Source: an uncultured Oxalobacteraceae bacterium (GTDB lineage Bacteria; Pseudomonadota; Gammaproteobacteria; Burkholderiales; Burkholderiaceae). Taken from it: DNA of 48,310 nucleotides. The translations under genes and the position numbers were made by a program. The notes below the pieces were generated by a model. It saw only the letters and a list, made by a program, of their open reading frames with translations, was not told where the DNA came from and did not search any database. The stretch is taken from positions 1-48,310 of the forward strand of contig CAMLIL010000040.1 of the NCBI GenBank assembly GCA_946480015.1, written 5' to 3'. Position 1 is the first letter of the stretch. Each line of letters begins with the position of its first letter. Shown piece by piece: positions 1-8,918 of this stretch.

Positions 1-1148
1 AGCATGGCCTTCACGGCTCGGCGAACGGCTGCGGTTCTTGCCTCGAACAAGAGATAGAAGCCGTAAGCGAACACCAGCACGAACAGCAGCATGGCGGCGT
101 AGACGGCCAGGTCGGACCAGTGGGTGGCGCCTACCTGTTCGGCGCCGTACCAGTACTTGCCGGCATGGCGCATCAGTCCGAGCAGGGGCACATGCACCAC
201 ATACAAGGTGAACGAAAAGCCCGACAGGCCAGTAGCCGCCGCATGCAGGCGCCGCGCGGCCCCATGTTTGAAGTCGGCCTTTCCCATCAATGCCGACAGC
301 AGCAGGAGAACGGGAAGACTAATCAGCAAATCCTGGGGAAACGACGCGATGGTTTGGTCGTCATTGTCGCCGGTGAGGCGAAAGAACATCGCCAACACCA
401 ACAGGCTGCATGCGATCGATGCCTGGATACCGCGGCTGCAATCGATCCGCACGCGCGAGAATGCCGCGCCGAGCAGCCAGATGCAGAAGTACAAGGTGAT
501 GGCCAGCGGCAGGAGCGCGGAAATGGCGGCAATGAGCAGGCCGGTACCGACCCGGGCGGTCCAGTGGCGCCCCTGCAGCAAGACCAGCAGCAAGGGGGCC
601 AGCACGTAGTACCAGGTCTCGTTGGCAAGGCTCCACAGGGGATAGTTTCCGCCGAACTGGGGAACGCTGATGGTTTGCAGCCCCAGCAGATTGGCCAGCA
701 GCACCGTCAGCGAGTAGGGATTGTCTGGCGAAAAATCCATGGCGCGCGGATCGATCTGGCCGCTGACGATGGCAATTGCTGCCATCAGCAGAAAGGTCGG
801 GATCAGCACGGTCCATAGACGGGTCAGGCGGTCGATCGCATACAGCGTCAGGGCTTGGGGCTTGCCGTATTTATTCCACAAACTGCCGCCCACCAGCCAG
901 CCGCTGATCAGGAAGAACACCACCACCGCCTGATGCGCGAAGCCGGTCAGGAAGGCCAGTGCCTGGTACCACGCTGGCGGATCGTCCATCGCGCGCAAAC
1001 TGGGAAAGAATTCGGCGCGCAAATGGGCAGCTGCAACCTCCACCGCAGCCGCGCCGCGTAAGAGCGATATCAGCACCGAGTGGGGGGAGTCGGCGCGCAA
1101 ATTACTCTCGTCGAGCAAGCGTATGCTGGGCAGGACAGGGGATGTCAT
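1..1148 (-). CDS. Membrane acyltransferase family 3 (OafA-like), C-terminus cut by window
   Basis: This is probably an integral-membrane acyltransferase that adds O-acetyl or similar groups to a surface glycan. The frame stays open to the left window edge, so the last part is missing (about 382 codons present). Near the N-terminus an arginine (R31) is followed ten residues later by a histidine (H42), the R-X10-H pattern typical of the family. Many hydrophobic helices follow, including a segment reading VVVFFLISGWLVGG, a usual family signature. The ATG at 1148 is preceded by GGAGG at good spacing. It is the last gene seen of the leftward polysaccharide locus, so tailoring of that polymer is the likely job; this is inference from context. 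The donor and acceptor cannot be read from the sequence. Confidence 0.85.
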   Translation of the reverse strand, partial: MTSPVLPSIRLLDESNLRADSPHSVLISLLRGAAAVEVAAAHLRAEFFPSLRAMDDPPAWYQALAFLTGFAHQAVVVFFLISGWLVGGSLWNKYGKPQALTLYAIDRLTRLWTVLIPTFLLMAAIAIVSGQIDPRAMDFSPDNPYSLTVLLANLLGLQTISVPQFGGNYPLWSLANETWYYVLAPLLLVLLQGRHWTARVGTGLLIAAISALLPLAITLYFCIWLLGAAFSRVRIDCSRGIQASIACSLLVLAMFFRLTGDNDDQTIASFPQDLLISLPVLLLLSALMGKADFKHGAARRLHAAATGLSGFSFTLYVVHVPLLGLMRHAGKYWYGAEQVGATHWSDLAVYAAMLLFVLVFAYGFYLLFEARTAAVRRAVKAM

Positions 1149-1373
1149 GATGGCCTCCGAGGCGTGAGATGACAGGATGTGACGAAGTCGTGGAGCGCGG
1201 TGCACGAGCCGGATGAGCTGCCCGCCAATCGCGGGGATTTGCCCCTGGCAGAACTCGGGCGGGACGCGGGTGAAGCCCTGCGCCGCCTGCATTCTTTGAC
1301 GCGTCGACTGGCGTTCGGCGGGACGGCGGATGCGGCATCATCAGGTCCTCTGCGATATGGGATGCAAGAAAAG

Positions 1374-2024
1374 CTAATCCAGGGACAGGCCGTGCAAGGG
1401 ACCTTGTCCGGCCAGCAGGCGCGCGGCCTTGAGCATCCAGTAGCCGACGGGAATCGGGTGGATCAGCCATGCCGCGAGCGCGAATACGACGCCAAACCAG
1501 TACAGACCGGTCAGCGGACGGCCTGCCGGAGCAGGGTTGGCCGCTGCCAGCACGCCGATGCTCACGCTGGCGCCGAGCGCAAAGCCGGCCAGGGCTTCGG
1601 AAAGACTGTGCTGCCGGTCCGCAACCAGCGCCAGCGCTACCAGCAGGGCGCAGGCCAGCCCGCCCAGCAGGGCGGCGCCGCCAAGCCAGCCGGCGCGCCA
1701 GTCTCCGTCACATGGGCGCGGCTTGTGCGCGGGCGCCGCGCGTCCGAGCTGGGCGAGCAGATAGAATGTGGCGGGCAGCACGGCGGCGGCGCCGGCCGCA
1801 TGGCCGCTCAATGCCTTGAAGCACAGCGTGGCGATGCCCGCGCCACTGAGCAGGTAGGCCATCTTGCTCAGCCCGACGGCGAGCAAGGCCAGCGCGAAAC
1901 CGGCCGACCAGGCCGCGGCGCGCCGCGGTGCGCGCAATGCCACCAGTGTGGCGCTGATGGCGGCAGCGCCCGGCACGGTCACGTGCAAGTCGCCAAGGTG
2001 CAAAAGCATCGTCCAGCTGGCCAT
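1374..2024 (-). CDS. PAP2-like membrane phosphatase
   Basis: The 216-residue protein is strongly hydrophobic, with about five or six membrane helices. It carries two of the three phosphatidic-acid phosphatase (PAP2) signatures: S-G-H at residues 73-75, and a C3-like motif with R137, H139 and an acidic residue at 143 (Glu where Asp is usual). The first signature (K-X6-R-P) is not visible before the SGH motif, so activity is uncertain. PAP2 enzymes in polysaccharide loci often dephosphorylate undecaprenyl pyrophosphate to recycle the lipid carrier. The start is 9 bases after the stop of the initiating sugar transferase, which fits a role at the lipid-carrier step. A phosphatase-fold protein with another role cannot be excluded. 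Confidence 0.6.
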   Translation of the reverse strand: MASWTMLLHLGDLHVTVPGAAAISATLVALRAPRRAAAWSAGFALALLAVGLSKMAYLLSGAGIATLCFKALSGHAAGAAAVLPATFYLLAQLGRAAPAHKPRPCDGDWRAGWLGGAALLGGLACALLVALALVADRQHSLSEALAGFALGASVSIGVLAAANPAPAGRPLTGLYWFGVVFALAAWLIHPIPVGYWMLKAARLLAGQGPLHGLSLD

Positions 2025-2033
2025 AATGTCTCG

Positions 2034-2624
2034 CTAGCGCAGCAGCGCTGCCAGGGTGCTGACGATGATCTTGAGGTCGGTCCAGAAGCCCCGCTCGAGC
2101 ACGTAGCGCACATTGAAAGCGAGCTTGGCTGGCATGACCGAATCGAGGTAGGTGCGTTCCGGATCGGCGCTGCGCGCCAGGATTGTACTTTCCTCCTTGA
2201 AGCAGATCGATGCCCAGTCGGTAATGCCGGGCCGTACCGACAGCACCACCGTGCGCACATCGGGCGGGTAGCAGGCGACGTAGCGCGGCACTTCCGGGCG
2301 CGGCCCCACCAGGCTCATGTCGCCGGCCAGCACATTGAGCAGTTGCGGCAGTTCGTCCAGCTTATGGCGGCGCAGGAATTGGCCGGCCCGGGTAATGCGC
2401 CGGTCGGCGCCGACCGTGATCAGGGGCGCAGGCGCCGGATCGTCGCGCATGCTGCGAAACTTGAGTATGTCGAAAATCTGGCCATACTGGCCGACGCGCT
2501 TTTGCCGGAACAGCATCGGCCCGGGGGAATCGAGCTTGACCCAGAGACCGATCAGCAATAGCAGCGGCGCCAGCAGCACCAGCCCCAGCGCCGCGGCGAC
2601 AAGGTCGAACAGGCGCTTGCTCAT
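2034..2624 (-). CDS. Initiating phosphoglycosyl transferase, PglC/WcaJ-type (short form)
   Basis: The enzyme likely transfers a sugar-1-phosphate from a UDP-sugar to undecaprenyl phosphate, the first membrane step of polymer assembly. At 196 residues it has only the catalytic domain, like Campylobacter PglC, and lacks the N-terminal helices of WcaJ/WbaP. A hydrophobic helix spans residues 5-27. The catalytic Asp-Glu pair lies at D90-E91 in [12 protein letters not shown], followed by the family motif [20 protein letters not shown] is at 55-60. Its ATG overlaps the aminotransferase stop by four bases (ATGA), so the two are probably translationally coupled. This coupling suggests that the substrate is the amino sugar made by that aminotransferase, as in the PglE-PglC system. 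The substrate assignment is inference. Confidence 0.92.
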   Translation of the reverse strand: MSKRLFDLVAAALGLVLLAPLLLLIGLWVKLDSPGPMLFRQKRVGQYGQIFDILKFRSMRDDPAPAPLITVGADRRITRAGQFLRRHKLDELPQLLNVLAGDMSLVGPRPEVPRYVACYPPDVRTVVLSVRPGITDWASICFKEESTILARSADPERTYLDSVMPAKLAFNVRYVLERGFWTDLKIIVSTLAALLR

Positions 2625-3796
2625 GTCAGCAGCTCGCGCAGGGCCAGGATGACACGTTCCTGGTCGGCCCCGTTCATTTTGGTGTACAGCGGCAGCGTCA
2701 GCATCGAGGCATAGGCCGCTTCGGCCACCGGAAAGGACTGTGCCGACAGGCGGCAGCTGTCGCGCCAGTATGGCTGGCGGTGCAAGGGAATGAAGTGCAC
2801 GCTGGTACCGATGCCGCGCTCGGCCAGCAGGGCGATCAGGTCGTCGCGCCCGAGCCGCGCGCCGGGCAGCAGGCGTACCGGATACAGATGCCAGGCATGG
2901 CTGCTGCCGGCCTGGGGCGCGGCGGGCAGGCGCAAGGGCAGGCCCGCAAGCGCCTCGGTATAAGCGGCGGCCAGCTGTTCGCGGCGCGCCAGGAAGCGGT
3001 CGATCTTGCGCAGCTGTTCGATGCCGATGGCCGCCGCCAGGTCGGTCAGATTGTATTTGAATCCGGCCGCGACGACTTCGTAGAACCAGGCTGGCGTGCG
3101 CGAGGTGTAGCGGGCAAACGCGTCCTGGCTGATGCCGTGCAGGCGCATTACCCGCACCCGCGCGGCCAGCTGGACATCGCGCGTGACCACCATGCCGCCT
3201 TCGCCGGTGGTCATGGTCTTGTTGGCGTAAAAGGAAAAGACCGTGGCGTCGCTGCCCAGCGTCCCGACCAGCCGTCCCTTGTAGCGGGTCGGAAAGGCAT
3301 GGGCGGCGTCTTCGACCACTTTCAGGCCGTATTCGTGCGCCAGGTCGAGCAGATTGTCCATGTCGCAGGCAAGGCCTGCATAGTGCACGGGGATGACGGC
3401 GCGGGTGTGCGGGCCGATGGCCGCTTCGACCGCGGCCAGGTCGAGCGTCAGGGTGAGCGGGTCGACATCGACGAAGACCGGCTGGGCGCCCAGGTAGCGC
3501 ACCACTTCGGCCGTGGCGGTGAAGGTCAGGGTCGGTACGATGACTTCATGGCCGGGGCCGATGCCCAGCGCTTCCAAGGCCAGGTGCAGGCCGGCGGTGG
3601 CCGAGTTGACCGCCATGGCCTGCACCCCGCCGCCGAGGTAGGCGGCGAAGTCCTGTTCGAACTGCCGGGCCTTGGCGCCGGTGGTCACCCAGCCTGAGCG
3701 CAGGCAGCTCACTACCGCGTCGATTTCTTCGTCGCCGATGTCGGGTAGCGCGAACGGCAGGAAGTGGCCGGTGGCGTGGAGGAGGTTGTCGGGCAT
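2621..3796 (-). CDS. DegT/DnrJ/EryC1 aminotransferase, PglE-like
   Basis: This is a PLP-dependent sugar aminotransferase of 391 residues, the family's usual length. The Schiff-base lysine is K193 in [15 protein letters not shown]163 in [11 protein letters not shown] fits the residue that contacts the PLP pyridine nitrogen. The N-terminus ([18 protein letters not shown]) resembles enzymes that aminate UDP-4-keto-6-deoxy sugars. The partner would be the WbpM/PglF-type dehydratase at the head of the locus, giving a UDP-4-amino-4,6-dideoxy sugar. The start is supported by GGAG six bases before the ATG. Its last bases overlap the sugar transferase start. The exact sugar specificity is inferred from neighbours, not shown. 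Confidence 0.9.
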   Translation of the reverse strand: MPDNLLHATGHFLPFALPDIGDEEIDAVVSCLRSGWVTTGAKARQFEQDFAAYLGGGVQAMAVNSATAGLHLALEALGIGPGHEVIVPTLTFTATAEVVRYLGAQPVFVDVDPLTLTLDLAAVEAAIGPHTRAVIPVHYAGLACDMDNLLDLAHEYGLKVVEDAAHAFPTRYKGRLVGTLGSDATVFSFYANKTMTTGEGGMVVTRDVQLAARVRVMRLHGISQDAFARYTSRTPAWFYEVVAAGFKYNLTDLAAAIGIEQLRKIDRFLARREQLAAAYTEALAGLPLRLPAAPQAGSSHAWHLYPVRLLPGARLGRDDLIALLAERGIGTSVHFIPLHRQPYWRDSCRLSAQSFPVAEAAYASMLTLPLYTKMNGADQERVILALRELLT

Positions 3797-3826
3797 GATG
3801 GACTCCGTGGAAGAAAGATGGCCCGC

Positions 3827-5056
3827 TCAGGCGCAGGCGTGCAGAAAGCGCTGGCCCAGGACGGGATAGCTCAGGTTATCGACCGCATAGCGCTGGCCTC
3901 GCAAGCCCATCGCCGCGCGTTCCTCTGGCGTGGCCACGAACAGGGCCAGCAGGCCGCGCACCAGGGCCGGCGGATCCTGCGGTGCCACGCTCAGGCCGCA
4001 GGCCGCCTCGGCGACGGGGTCGTTGCCGGCATCGACCGCATGGAGGATGGGCCGCGCTGCCATCATGTAGTCGATCAGCTTGTTGGGCGAGATGCCGAAG
4101 CGGTACAGGCGCTGACGTTGCCAGCCCAGGTAGGCGACGTCGAAGCGGCGCAGCAGGGCCGGTACCTGGTGCTTGGGTACCGGGTCGAAGAAATACAGAT
4201 TGCTCAATTGCAGCTGGCGTGAGAGGGCTTGCAGCCTGGCTTTTTCTGGCCCGCCGCCGACCAGGACGAAAGCCATGCGGGCATCGGCGATCGAGGCGGC
4301 CGCGTGCAGCAGGGTATCGAGGGCATTGGCCAGGCCATGGGTGCCGGCATAGCCGACGATGAATTTCCCCTTGGCGCGCAAGCTGTGCATGGTCGCGCCC
4401 AGAGCGCCTGGCAGCTCGCCCGGCTGGCCGGCCCATTCGAGCGGATCGAAGCCGTTCGGGACGATGTGCAGCTTGTGCGGCGCCATGCCATGGGCTTCCA
4501 GGTGCGCGCGCACCTTGGGCAGGACCGAGACGATGGCGTCGGCGTGGCGGCAGGCAAAGTTCTCGGCGGACTGCAGCAGTTGAATAAAGGGATGCCAGCG
4601 CGAGTAGCCGCCCAGTTCCATCGGCGACAGCGGCCACAGGTCGTGCAGTTCGAACAGCAGGCGCGCACCGGCGCGGCGGGCGATGCGGTACGCGGGCCAG
4701 ATGTCGAGCGGATACGTGCTTGAGGCGATGACGACGTCGGGGCGGCCCCGCTCGGCCAGGCGCTGCGCTTGCAGGCTCAGCCTGGACAGGAAGCTGCCGA
4801 TGTTGCGCAGCCGGCCGGCGCCGTTGCCGCGATAGGCCGGGCTGGCGATCCAGCGGTAGTCGATGCCGTCGATCTGCTGGTCGAGGAAGGCGGCCCCGTC
4901 CAGTTGGGGATTGCGCGCGCGCACGTGGGAAAACGAAGCGGCCACGATGCGGACCTGGTGGCCCAGGCGCACCCATTCGCGGGCGAGGTAGTAGGGGCGG
5001 TATTCCATGCCGTGCTCCAGGGAGCCGGCATAGTGATTGATCAGCAGGATGCGCAT
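3827..5056 (-). CDS. Glycosyltransferase family 4, WbuB-like
   Basis: The protein (409 residues) is a GT-B fold glycosyltransferase. It opens with MRILLINHYAGS and the segment GMEYRPYYLAREWVRLGHQV, characteristic of WbuB-type enzymes that act on O-antigen or capsule repeat units. The C-terminal half has the nucleotide-sugar binding part, including FIVGYAGTHGLANALDTLL and FGISPNKLIDYMMAARPIL. It would add one sugar to the lipid-linked oligosaccharide on the cytoplasmic face. No strong ribosome site precedes the ATG. It sits between the deacetylase-like gene (27-base gap) and the aminotransferase (30-base gap), in line with one long operon. Donor and linkage are unknown. Confidence 0.92.
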   Translation of the reverse strand: MRILLINHYAGSLEHGMEYRPYYLAREWVRLGHQVRIVAASFSHVRARNPQLDGAAFLDQQIDGIDYRWIASPAYRGNGAGRLRNIGSFLSRLSLQAQRLAERGRPDVVIASSTYPLDIWPAYRIARRAGARLLFELHDLWPLSPMELGGYSRWHPFIQLLQSAENFACRHADAIVSVLPKVRAHLEAHGMAPHKLHIVPNGFDPLEWAGQPGELPGALGATMHSLRAKGKFIVGYAGTHGLANALDTLLHAAASIADARMAFVLVGGGPEKARLQALSRQLQLSNLYFFDPVPKHQVPALLRRFDVAYLGWQRQRLYRFGISPNKLIDYMMAARPILHAVDAGNDPVAEAACGLSVAPQDPPALVRGLLALFVATPEERAAMGLRGQRYAVDNLSYPVLGQRFLHACA

Positions 5057-5083
5057 GATGGCGGTCCAGGTGGAGGTTAGGTG

Positions 5084-5857
5084 CTACCAGGTCAGGCCTT
5101 CGACCAGCCGGCGCAGATTGCAGGCGGTGCTGTCGCGCCAATTGGTTTCCCATTGCACCGGATGGGTCAGCAGGCAAATGCTGCGGTAGCGGCCCAAGGC
5201 GCAGCGTGGGGCGACCGGATGGTAGTACTGCGGCGGGGGACGGTCGCTGATGTACAGGTCGAAGCGCTCCAGCAGGGCCGGGTCGTAGGCTTCGCACTCG
5301 ATGCCGCAGCGCGCGCGGAAAGCCGGGTCGAGCAGGATTTCATTGTTGATGATGTTCAGGCGCCGGTTGGCGAAGTCGCCATGGCTGGCCACCGTACGCA
5401 GCTTGAGCGCCAGCGTGCGTTCGATGCGCTGGAGATTGCGCACGAAATCGCCGCGGATTTCGGGGAAGCGCAGGCGCACCGCATCGGCGCGCTTGAGATG
5501 GTGGCGCTTGGCGAAATCGGCCACTTCCTCGAAGTGATAGCTCGCTTCGCTGCCGTAGGCTTCGATCTCGCGCATCAGGCCGAAGTCCAGGGTCGACAGG
5601 CGAAAGTAATAGCTGGCGGTAATGCCGTGGCGCGCTTCGATGGCGAACATCTTGCCCGCCGTGCGCGGGTCGCTGTCGATGTCGTGACGGTGCACCAGGG
5701 TCGGCCGGGCCGGCGTGGCCGGCGCGGTGGCGATGAATTCACGCACCGACAGCTGGGCATAGCCAGCCACCTTGGCCGCCTGCACCAGGCCATCGTACTC
5801 GGACAGGCGCGAGGGCATCAGGTAGTCGCTGTAGATGCGGTTGAGCAGTGTTTTCAT
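5084..5857 (-). CDS. Polysaccharide deacetylase-like protein (CE4 fold, WbmS-like)
   Basis: The 257-residue protein resembles the WbmS-like branch of the CE4 (NodB-fold) deacetylases. The metal-site motif appears as H-R-H-D-I-D at residues 56-61. Y107, H108 and E110 in EASYHFEE match the second conserved block, and SHG at 158-160 matches a later one. No signal peptide is seen, so it likely acts in the cytoplasm, on a nucleotide sugar or lipid-linked intermediate rather than on secreted polymer. It overlaps the upstream GNAT-like gene by four bases (ATGA), so the two are probably made together. True N-deacetylase activity is not proven. The family has few characterised members and the substrate cannot be predicted. 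Confidence 0.75.
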   Translation of the reverse strand: MKTLLNRIYSDYLMPSRLSEYDGLVQAAKVAGYAQLSVREFIATAPATPARPTLVHRHDIDSDPRTAGKMFAIEARHGITASYYFRLSTLDFGLMREIEAYGSEASYHFEEVADFAKRHHLKRADAVRLRFPEIRGDFVRNLQRIERTLALKLRTVASHGDFANRRLNIINNEILLDPAFRARCGIECEAYDPALLERFDLYISDRPPPQYYHPVAPRCALGRYRSICLLTHPVQWETNWRDSTACNLRRLVEGLTW

Positions 5858-6546
5858 AGCAGGCTGTACTTCGCGCGGTAGGGGGAAAAGCCGACCATGG
5901 TCTTGAATTGCTGCAAACCAGGCAGGGCGCCGAAAAAGGTGTCGTACATCAGATAGTGCAGCGCCGGCTGGCCCAGCAGGCGGGCGACGATGTCGACCAC
6001 CAGCAGGTGCATGATGCCGTCGTTGTTGCGGTAGCCCATCAGGTGGGAAAACGCGGAAAAATTGCCGTAATGGCCGACGTTGGCATAGGCCATCAGCTTG
6101 CCGTCGGCGTTCAAGACGCCGTAATACTGGAAATTGGGCAGCGGCTCGAAATAGACCTGCCTGGTCTGGTAGTGCTCGTCCATCGGCCGGCCCTGGCGCT
6201 GAGCGAGCGAGGTATGAATGGCGTGGATGTCGTCGACGTAGGCGTTGCGGTCGATGGTGCTCACCACGTAGCCGCGGCTGCGCGCGCGGCGCGCGTGGAA
6301 AGCGCCATTGTTCTTGCCCTTGATACGTTCGAGGTAGTCCTCGAGGCTGGCGCAGGCATGCAGGTCGAGCAGGGCGGCGCCCCAGCTCTTATGCTGGATC
6401 AGCTTGTACTTGGGATGCCGCTTGGTGTAGTAGCGGTAGGCCGGGAGCACCACCTCGGGCGCGATCTCGCGGCGAAATTGCAGCTGCGCCACCGGCAGAT
6501 CCAGCAGCCGCCTGATCAGCATCACATGTTGGGACAGGGTAGTCAT
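5854..6546 (-). CDS. GNAT-like/FemAB-like acyltransferase protein of polysaccharide locus
   Basis: This 230-residue soluble protein looks like an acyl- or aminoacyl-transferase of the GNAT superfamily. The supporting stretch is NFQYYGVLNADGKLMAYANVG, followed by the C-terminal region with IMHLLVVDIVARLLG; both match the order of core strands in that fold. The assignment is by general pattern and is not certain. I chose the ATG at 6546 over the GTG one codon earlier. Its stop overlaps the start of the deacetylase-like gene by four bases, so the two may make and trim the same N-acyl group. An 82-base gap separates it from the glycosyltransferase upstream. It could supply the N-acetylation expected of a missing PglD-type enzyme, but that is speculation. 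Confidence 0.6.
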   Translation of the reverse strand: MTTLSQHVMLIRRLLDLPVAQLQFRREIAPEVVLPAYRYYTKRHPKYKLIQHKSWGAALLDLHACASLEDYLERIKGKNNGAFHARRARSRGYVVSTIDRNAYVDDIHAIHTSLAQRQGRPMDEHYQTRQVYFEPLPNFQYYGVLNADGKLMAYANVGHYGNFSAFSHLMGYRNNDGIMHLLVVDIVARLLGQPALHYLMYDTFFGALPGLQQFKTMVGFSPYRAKYSLL

Positions 6547-6628
6547 CACGGTATCGCATCAAGGAGTGGGTAGCTCGGGCGGCATGGTCAGGCTTGCGGG
6601 CAGTACCGCTGTGGTGAGCGCGGGAGTT

Positions 6629-7744
6629 TCATCGCAAGGCCTCGTAGAACGCCAGCAGCTTGGCCGATTCGACGCCCCAGTTGTAGCGCTCGCCGATGGC
6701 GCGGCGCCCGTTGGCGCCCATCCGGGCGGCGATCTCGGGGTGGCCGGCCAGATAGTCGATCGCGGCGGCGATGGCGCCCGGATCGCGCGGATCGACGCAC
6801 AAACCGCAATCGTGTTCTTCCACGATGCCTTGCCACAAGGGGATGGCGGAGGCGATGACGGGAATGCCGGCGGCCATGTATTCGAACATCTTGACCGGCA
6901 AGGCATCGAGGTAGTTCGGCTGCGGGTGCAAGGTGACCAGCCCGGCCAGCGAACGGTCCAGGGTGGCGCCGACGCCCGCCCGGTCGAGCTCGCCGAGCCA
7001 GTTGACGCGCGTCCAGCCGGGTTGCGCGCACATCGCGGCGGCCAGGGCCGGGTCTTCGAACATGCCGGCCAGGTTCAGGCGCACACCCGAGCGCAGCAGC
7101 GAGCACGCGGCCACCAGTTCGCGTACCCCGCGCATAGCCGCGATGCTGCCGACATAACAGACCTCGCGGGCTTTGCACTCCCATGACGGGGCCGCCTTGA
7201 ATTCGGCCTGTACCGGATAGTTCGCCACCTCGACCGTGCGCCGGTTGATGCGGGAAAATTTGGCGCCGATGGCGGGCGTGGCGGCGACGATGCCATCGAA
7301 GCTGCGGCATGCCAGGCGCTCCAGCGCCGCGGCGCCGTGCGCCAGCATGCTGCGTCCCGCCGGACTCAGGTAGGGCTTGCCGAGCAACTGCAGGGGCAAA
7401 TCCTCGTGGGCATCGAAAATGACGGTCTTGCCCAGCCACTTCAAGCGCAGGCCGGCCGGGATCAGTTCCGGATCGTGCAGATGGTAGATGGCGGCGTCGA
7501 GCGCGCGCGCATGGCGGTAGACGCGGGCGGTGCTGCGCAGCATGCGCGCCATGCGTCCCTGTTCGCGGCCGACATCGATGATATCGACGCCGTCGCGCCG
7601 GCAGTTGCCCAAGCCGTCGGCCACGATCAGCGACACTTTATAGCCCTGCCGCGCCAGGTCCCGGCACTGCTTCACGAAAATCCGGGTATCGTGGCGCGGA
7701 TGGGCGGAGGTCAGATGGGCGACCGACACTGAGTTTTTTTCCAT
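6629..7744 (-). CDS. Glycosyltransferase family 4
   Basis: The protein has 371 residues and the N-terminal pattern VAHLTSAHPRHDTRIF, frequent in family-4 glycosyltransferases of exopolysaccharide loci. Later come YHLHDPELIP, an IFDAHED block and VKMFEYMAAGIPVIAS, the usual nucleotide-sugar binding region. It would extend the lipid-linked repeat unit in the cytoplasm. The ATG at 7744 is fixed by the conserved N-terminus, although no good ribosome site precedes it. The start lies 107 bases inside the end of the polymerase gene, an unusually long same-strand overlap. An A7 run covers codons 2-4. Expression probably depends on translation of the upstream gene. The sugar added is unknown. Confidence 0.9.
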   Translation of the reverse strand: MEKNSVSVAHLTSAHPRHDTRIFVKQCRDLARQGYKVSLIVADGLGNCRRDGVDIIDVGREQGRMARMLRSTARVYRHARALDAAIYHLHDPELIPAGLRLKWLGKTVIFDAHEDLPLQLLGKPYLSPAGRSMLAHGAAALERLACRSFDGIVAATPAIGAKFSRINRRTVEVANYPVQAEFKAAPSWECKAREVCYVGSIAAMRGVRELVAACSLLRSGVRLNLAGMFEDPALAAAMCAQPGWTRVNWLGELDRAGVGATLDRSLAGLVTLHPQPNYLDALPVKMFEYMAAGIPVIASAIPLWQGIVEEHDCGLCVDPRDPGAIAAAIDYLAGHPEIAARMGANGRRAIGERYNWGVESAKLLAFYEALR

Positions 7745-8918
7745 GGCTGTAGCGTGCGAAGGAACCGAGGGCGGCACCGATGAACATGTCGGTGAAGTAG
7801 TGCGAGGTGACCAGCAGGAGCAGGGTGACGCAGGCGATGGCAAAGCCGAGCAGGAAATCGCCTTGCCGGGCTGGATGAAAGAAGCCGTTGAGCAGCATGG
7901 CCGCCACCGGCACCGCCAGCAGTCCCAGCACGAAAACAAAACCGAACAGCCCGGTGTCGACCCAGGCCGACAGCACGTTGTGGGAATACAGGCCGGGCTG
8001 GTAGCTGGCATAGTCGCCAAGCAGGGGATAGTGGGTGATGGTCTGCCAGGCGTAGATGCTGAGGTGGTGGCGCTTGTTCGCCGAGGTCGACTGCGACAAG
8101 TCCAGCAATTCCAGGATCCGGTTGCTGGGCAGCAGGGATAGCAGCGCGTCGATGTTGACGTACAGCAGGGCGATCAGGACGCCGAACACCAAGGCCATCA
8201 GGAGCTTGCGGCGCGCGTAATAGAGTTCGATGATCGGCACCATGGCCAGCATGGCGACGAACTCGCTGCGCGCGGTGTTGACGAACAGGGTCGGTGCGGC
8301 CAGCCCGTACAGGATCACGCGCAGCAGGCGCGTGCGCGTGTGGGTTGCCAGCACGGCGAATGTCAGCAGGTAGGAGCGCGAAAACCCCTGGTAAGTGGCC
8401 AGGCTTTCGGGATTTTTGGCCGCACCCAGCGGTGCCAGGTAGAACGAGCCGTCCACCGAGTAGGCGAAGACGATGGCCGACATCGCGAACAGGCAGGCGA
8501 TCAGGACCCGGCGCAGCGCCGGCTGGCTGAAATCGGTGAACTTGAAGATGAAGAACAGGTTGACGATGAACAGGATGCCCAGCACATGGTTGCCGACGAT
8601 CTGCAGCTTGCCGCCACCCAGTGCGTTGACGCCAACGATGGCCATGAAATACAGGATGTAGAGGTTGAAGTACAGGTCGTGGCGGGAAAACTGCAGGCGC
8701 TCGTGGCGGATGCGGTAGACGTAGATGAACAGCAGCGGCGGCGCGGCCAGCAGCGACGCCGGCGCGAAGAAGCCTCCGAGCACGGCCCCCATGCGGCCCA
8801 GTCCCAGCAGCGTGTGATAGAAGAAAAAGCCGGGAAACAGCGCGAGGAAGGCCGCCGCGCCGATGCGGTGCTCGGGCCGCAGGGGCGGCTGAATCACATG
8901 GCTTGACAGGGTGCTCAT
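7638..8918 (-). CDS. O-antigen ligase/polymerase (Wzy-like) membrane protein
   Basis: The protein of 426 residues has about ten to twelve membrane helices and the periplasmic pattern of O-antigen ligase/polymerase proteins, including YSHNVLSAWVDTGLFGFVFV. It probably joins repeat units in the periplasm. The start at 8918 overlaps the flippase stop by four bases (ATGA), which supports it. The C-terminus is odd. After HGKK at the A7 tract (7734-7740) the frame runs a further 33 residues or so through the start of the next glycosyltransferase gene, and these residues do not look like membrane protein. One extra A in the tract would end the protein at 7711 with TQCRSPI. The tail may therefore be a frameshift product or a sequencing slip. 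Confidence 0.85.
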   Translation of the reverse strand: MSTLSSHVIQPPLRPEHRIGAAAFLALFPGFFFYHTLLGLGRMGAVLGGFFAPASLLAAPPLLFIYVYRIRHERLQFSRHDLYFNLYILYFMAIVGVNALGGGKLQIVGNHVLGILFIVNLFFIFKFTDFSQPALRRVLIACLFAMSAIVFAYSVDGSFYLAPLGAAKNPESLATYQGFSRSYLLTFAVLATHTRTRLLRVILYGLAAPTLFVNTARSEFVAMLAMVPIIELYYARRKLLMALVFGVLIALLYVNIDALLSLLPSNRILELLDLSQSTSANKRHHLSIYAWQTITHYPLLGDYASYQPGLYSHNVLSAWVDTGLFGFVFVLGLLAVPVAAMLLNGFFHPARQGDFLLGFAIACVTLLLLVTSHYFTDMFIGAALGSFARYSHGKKLSVGRPSDLRPSAPRYPDFREAVPGPGAAGL

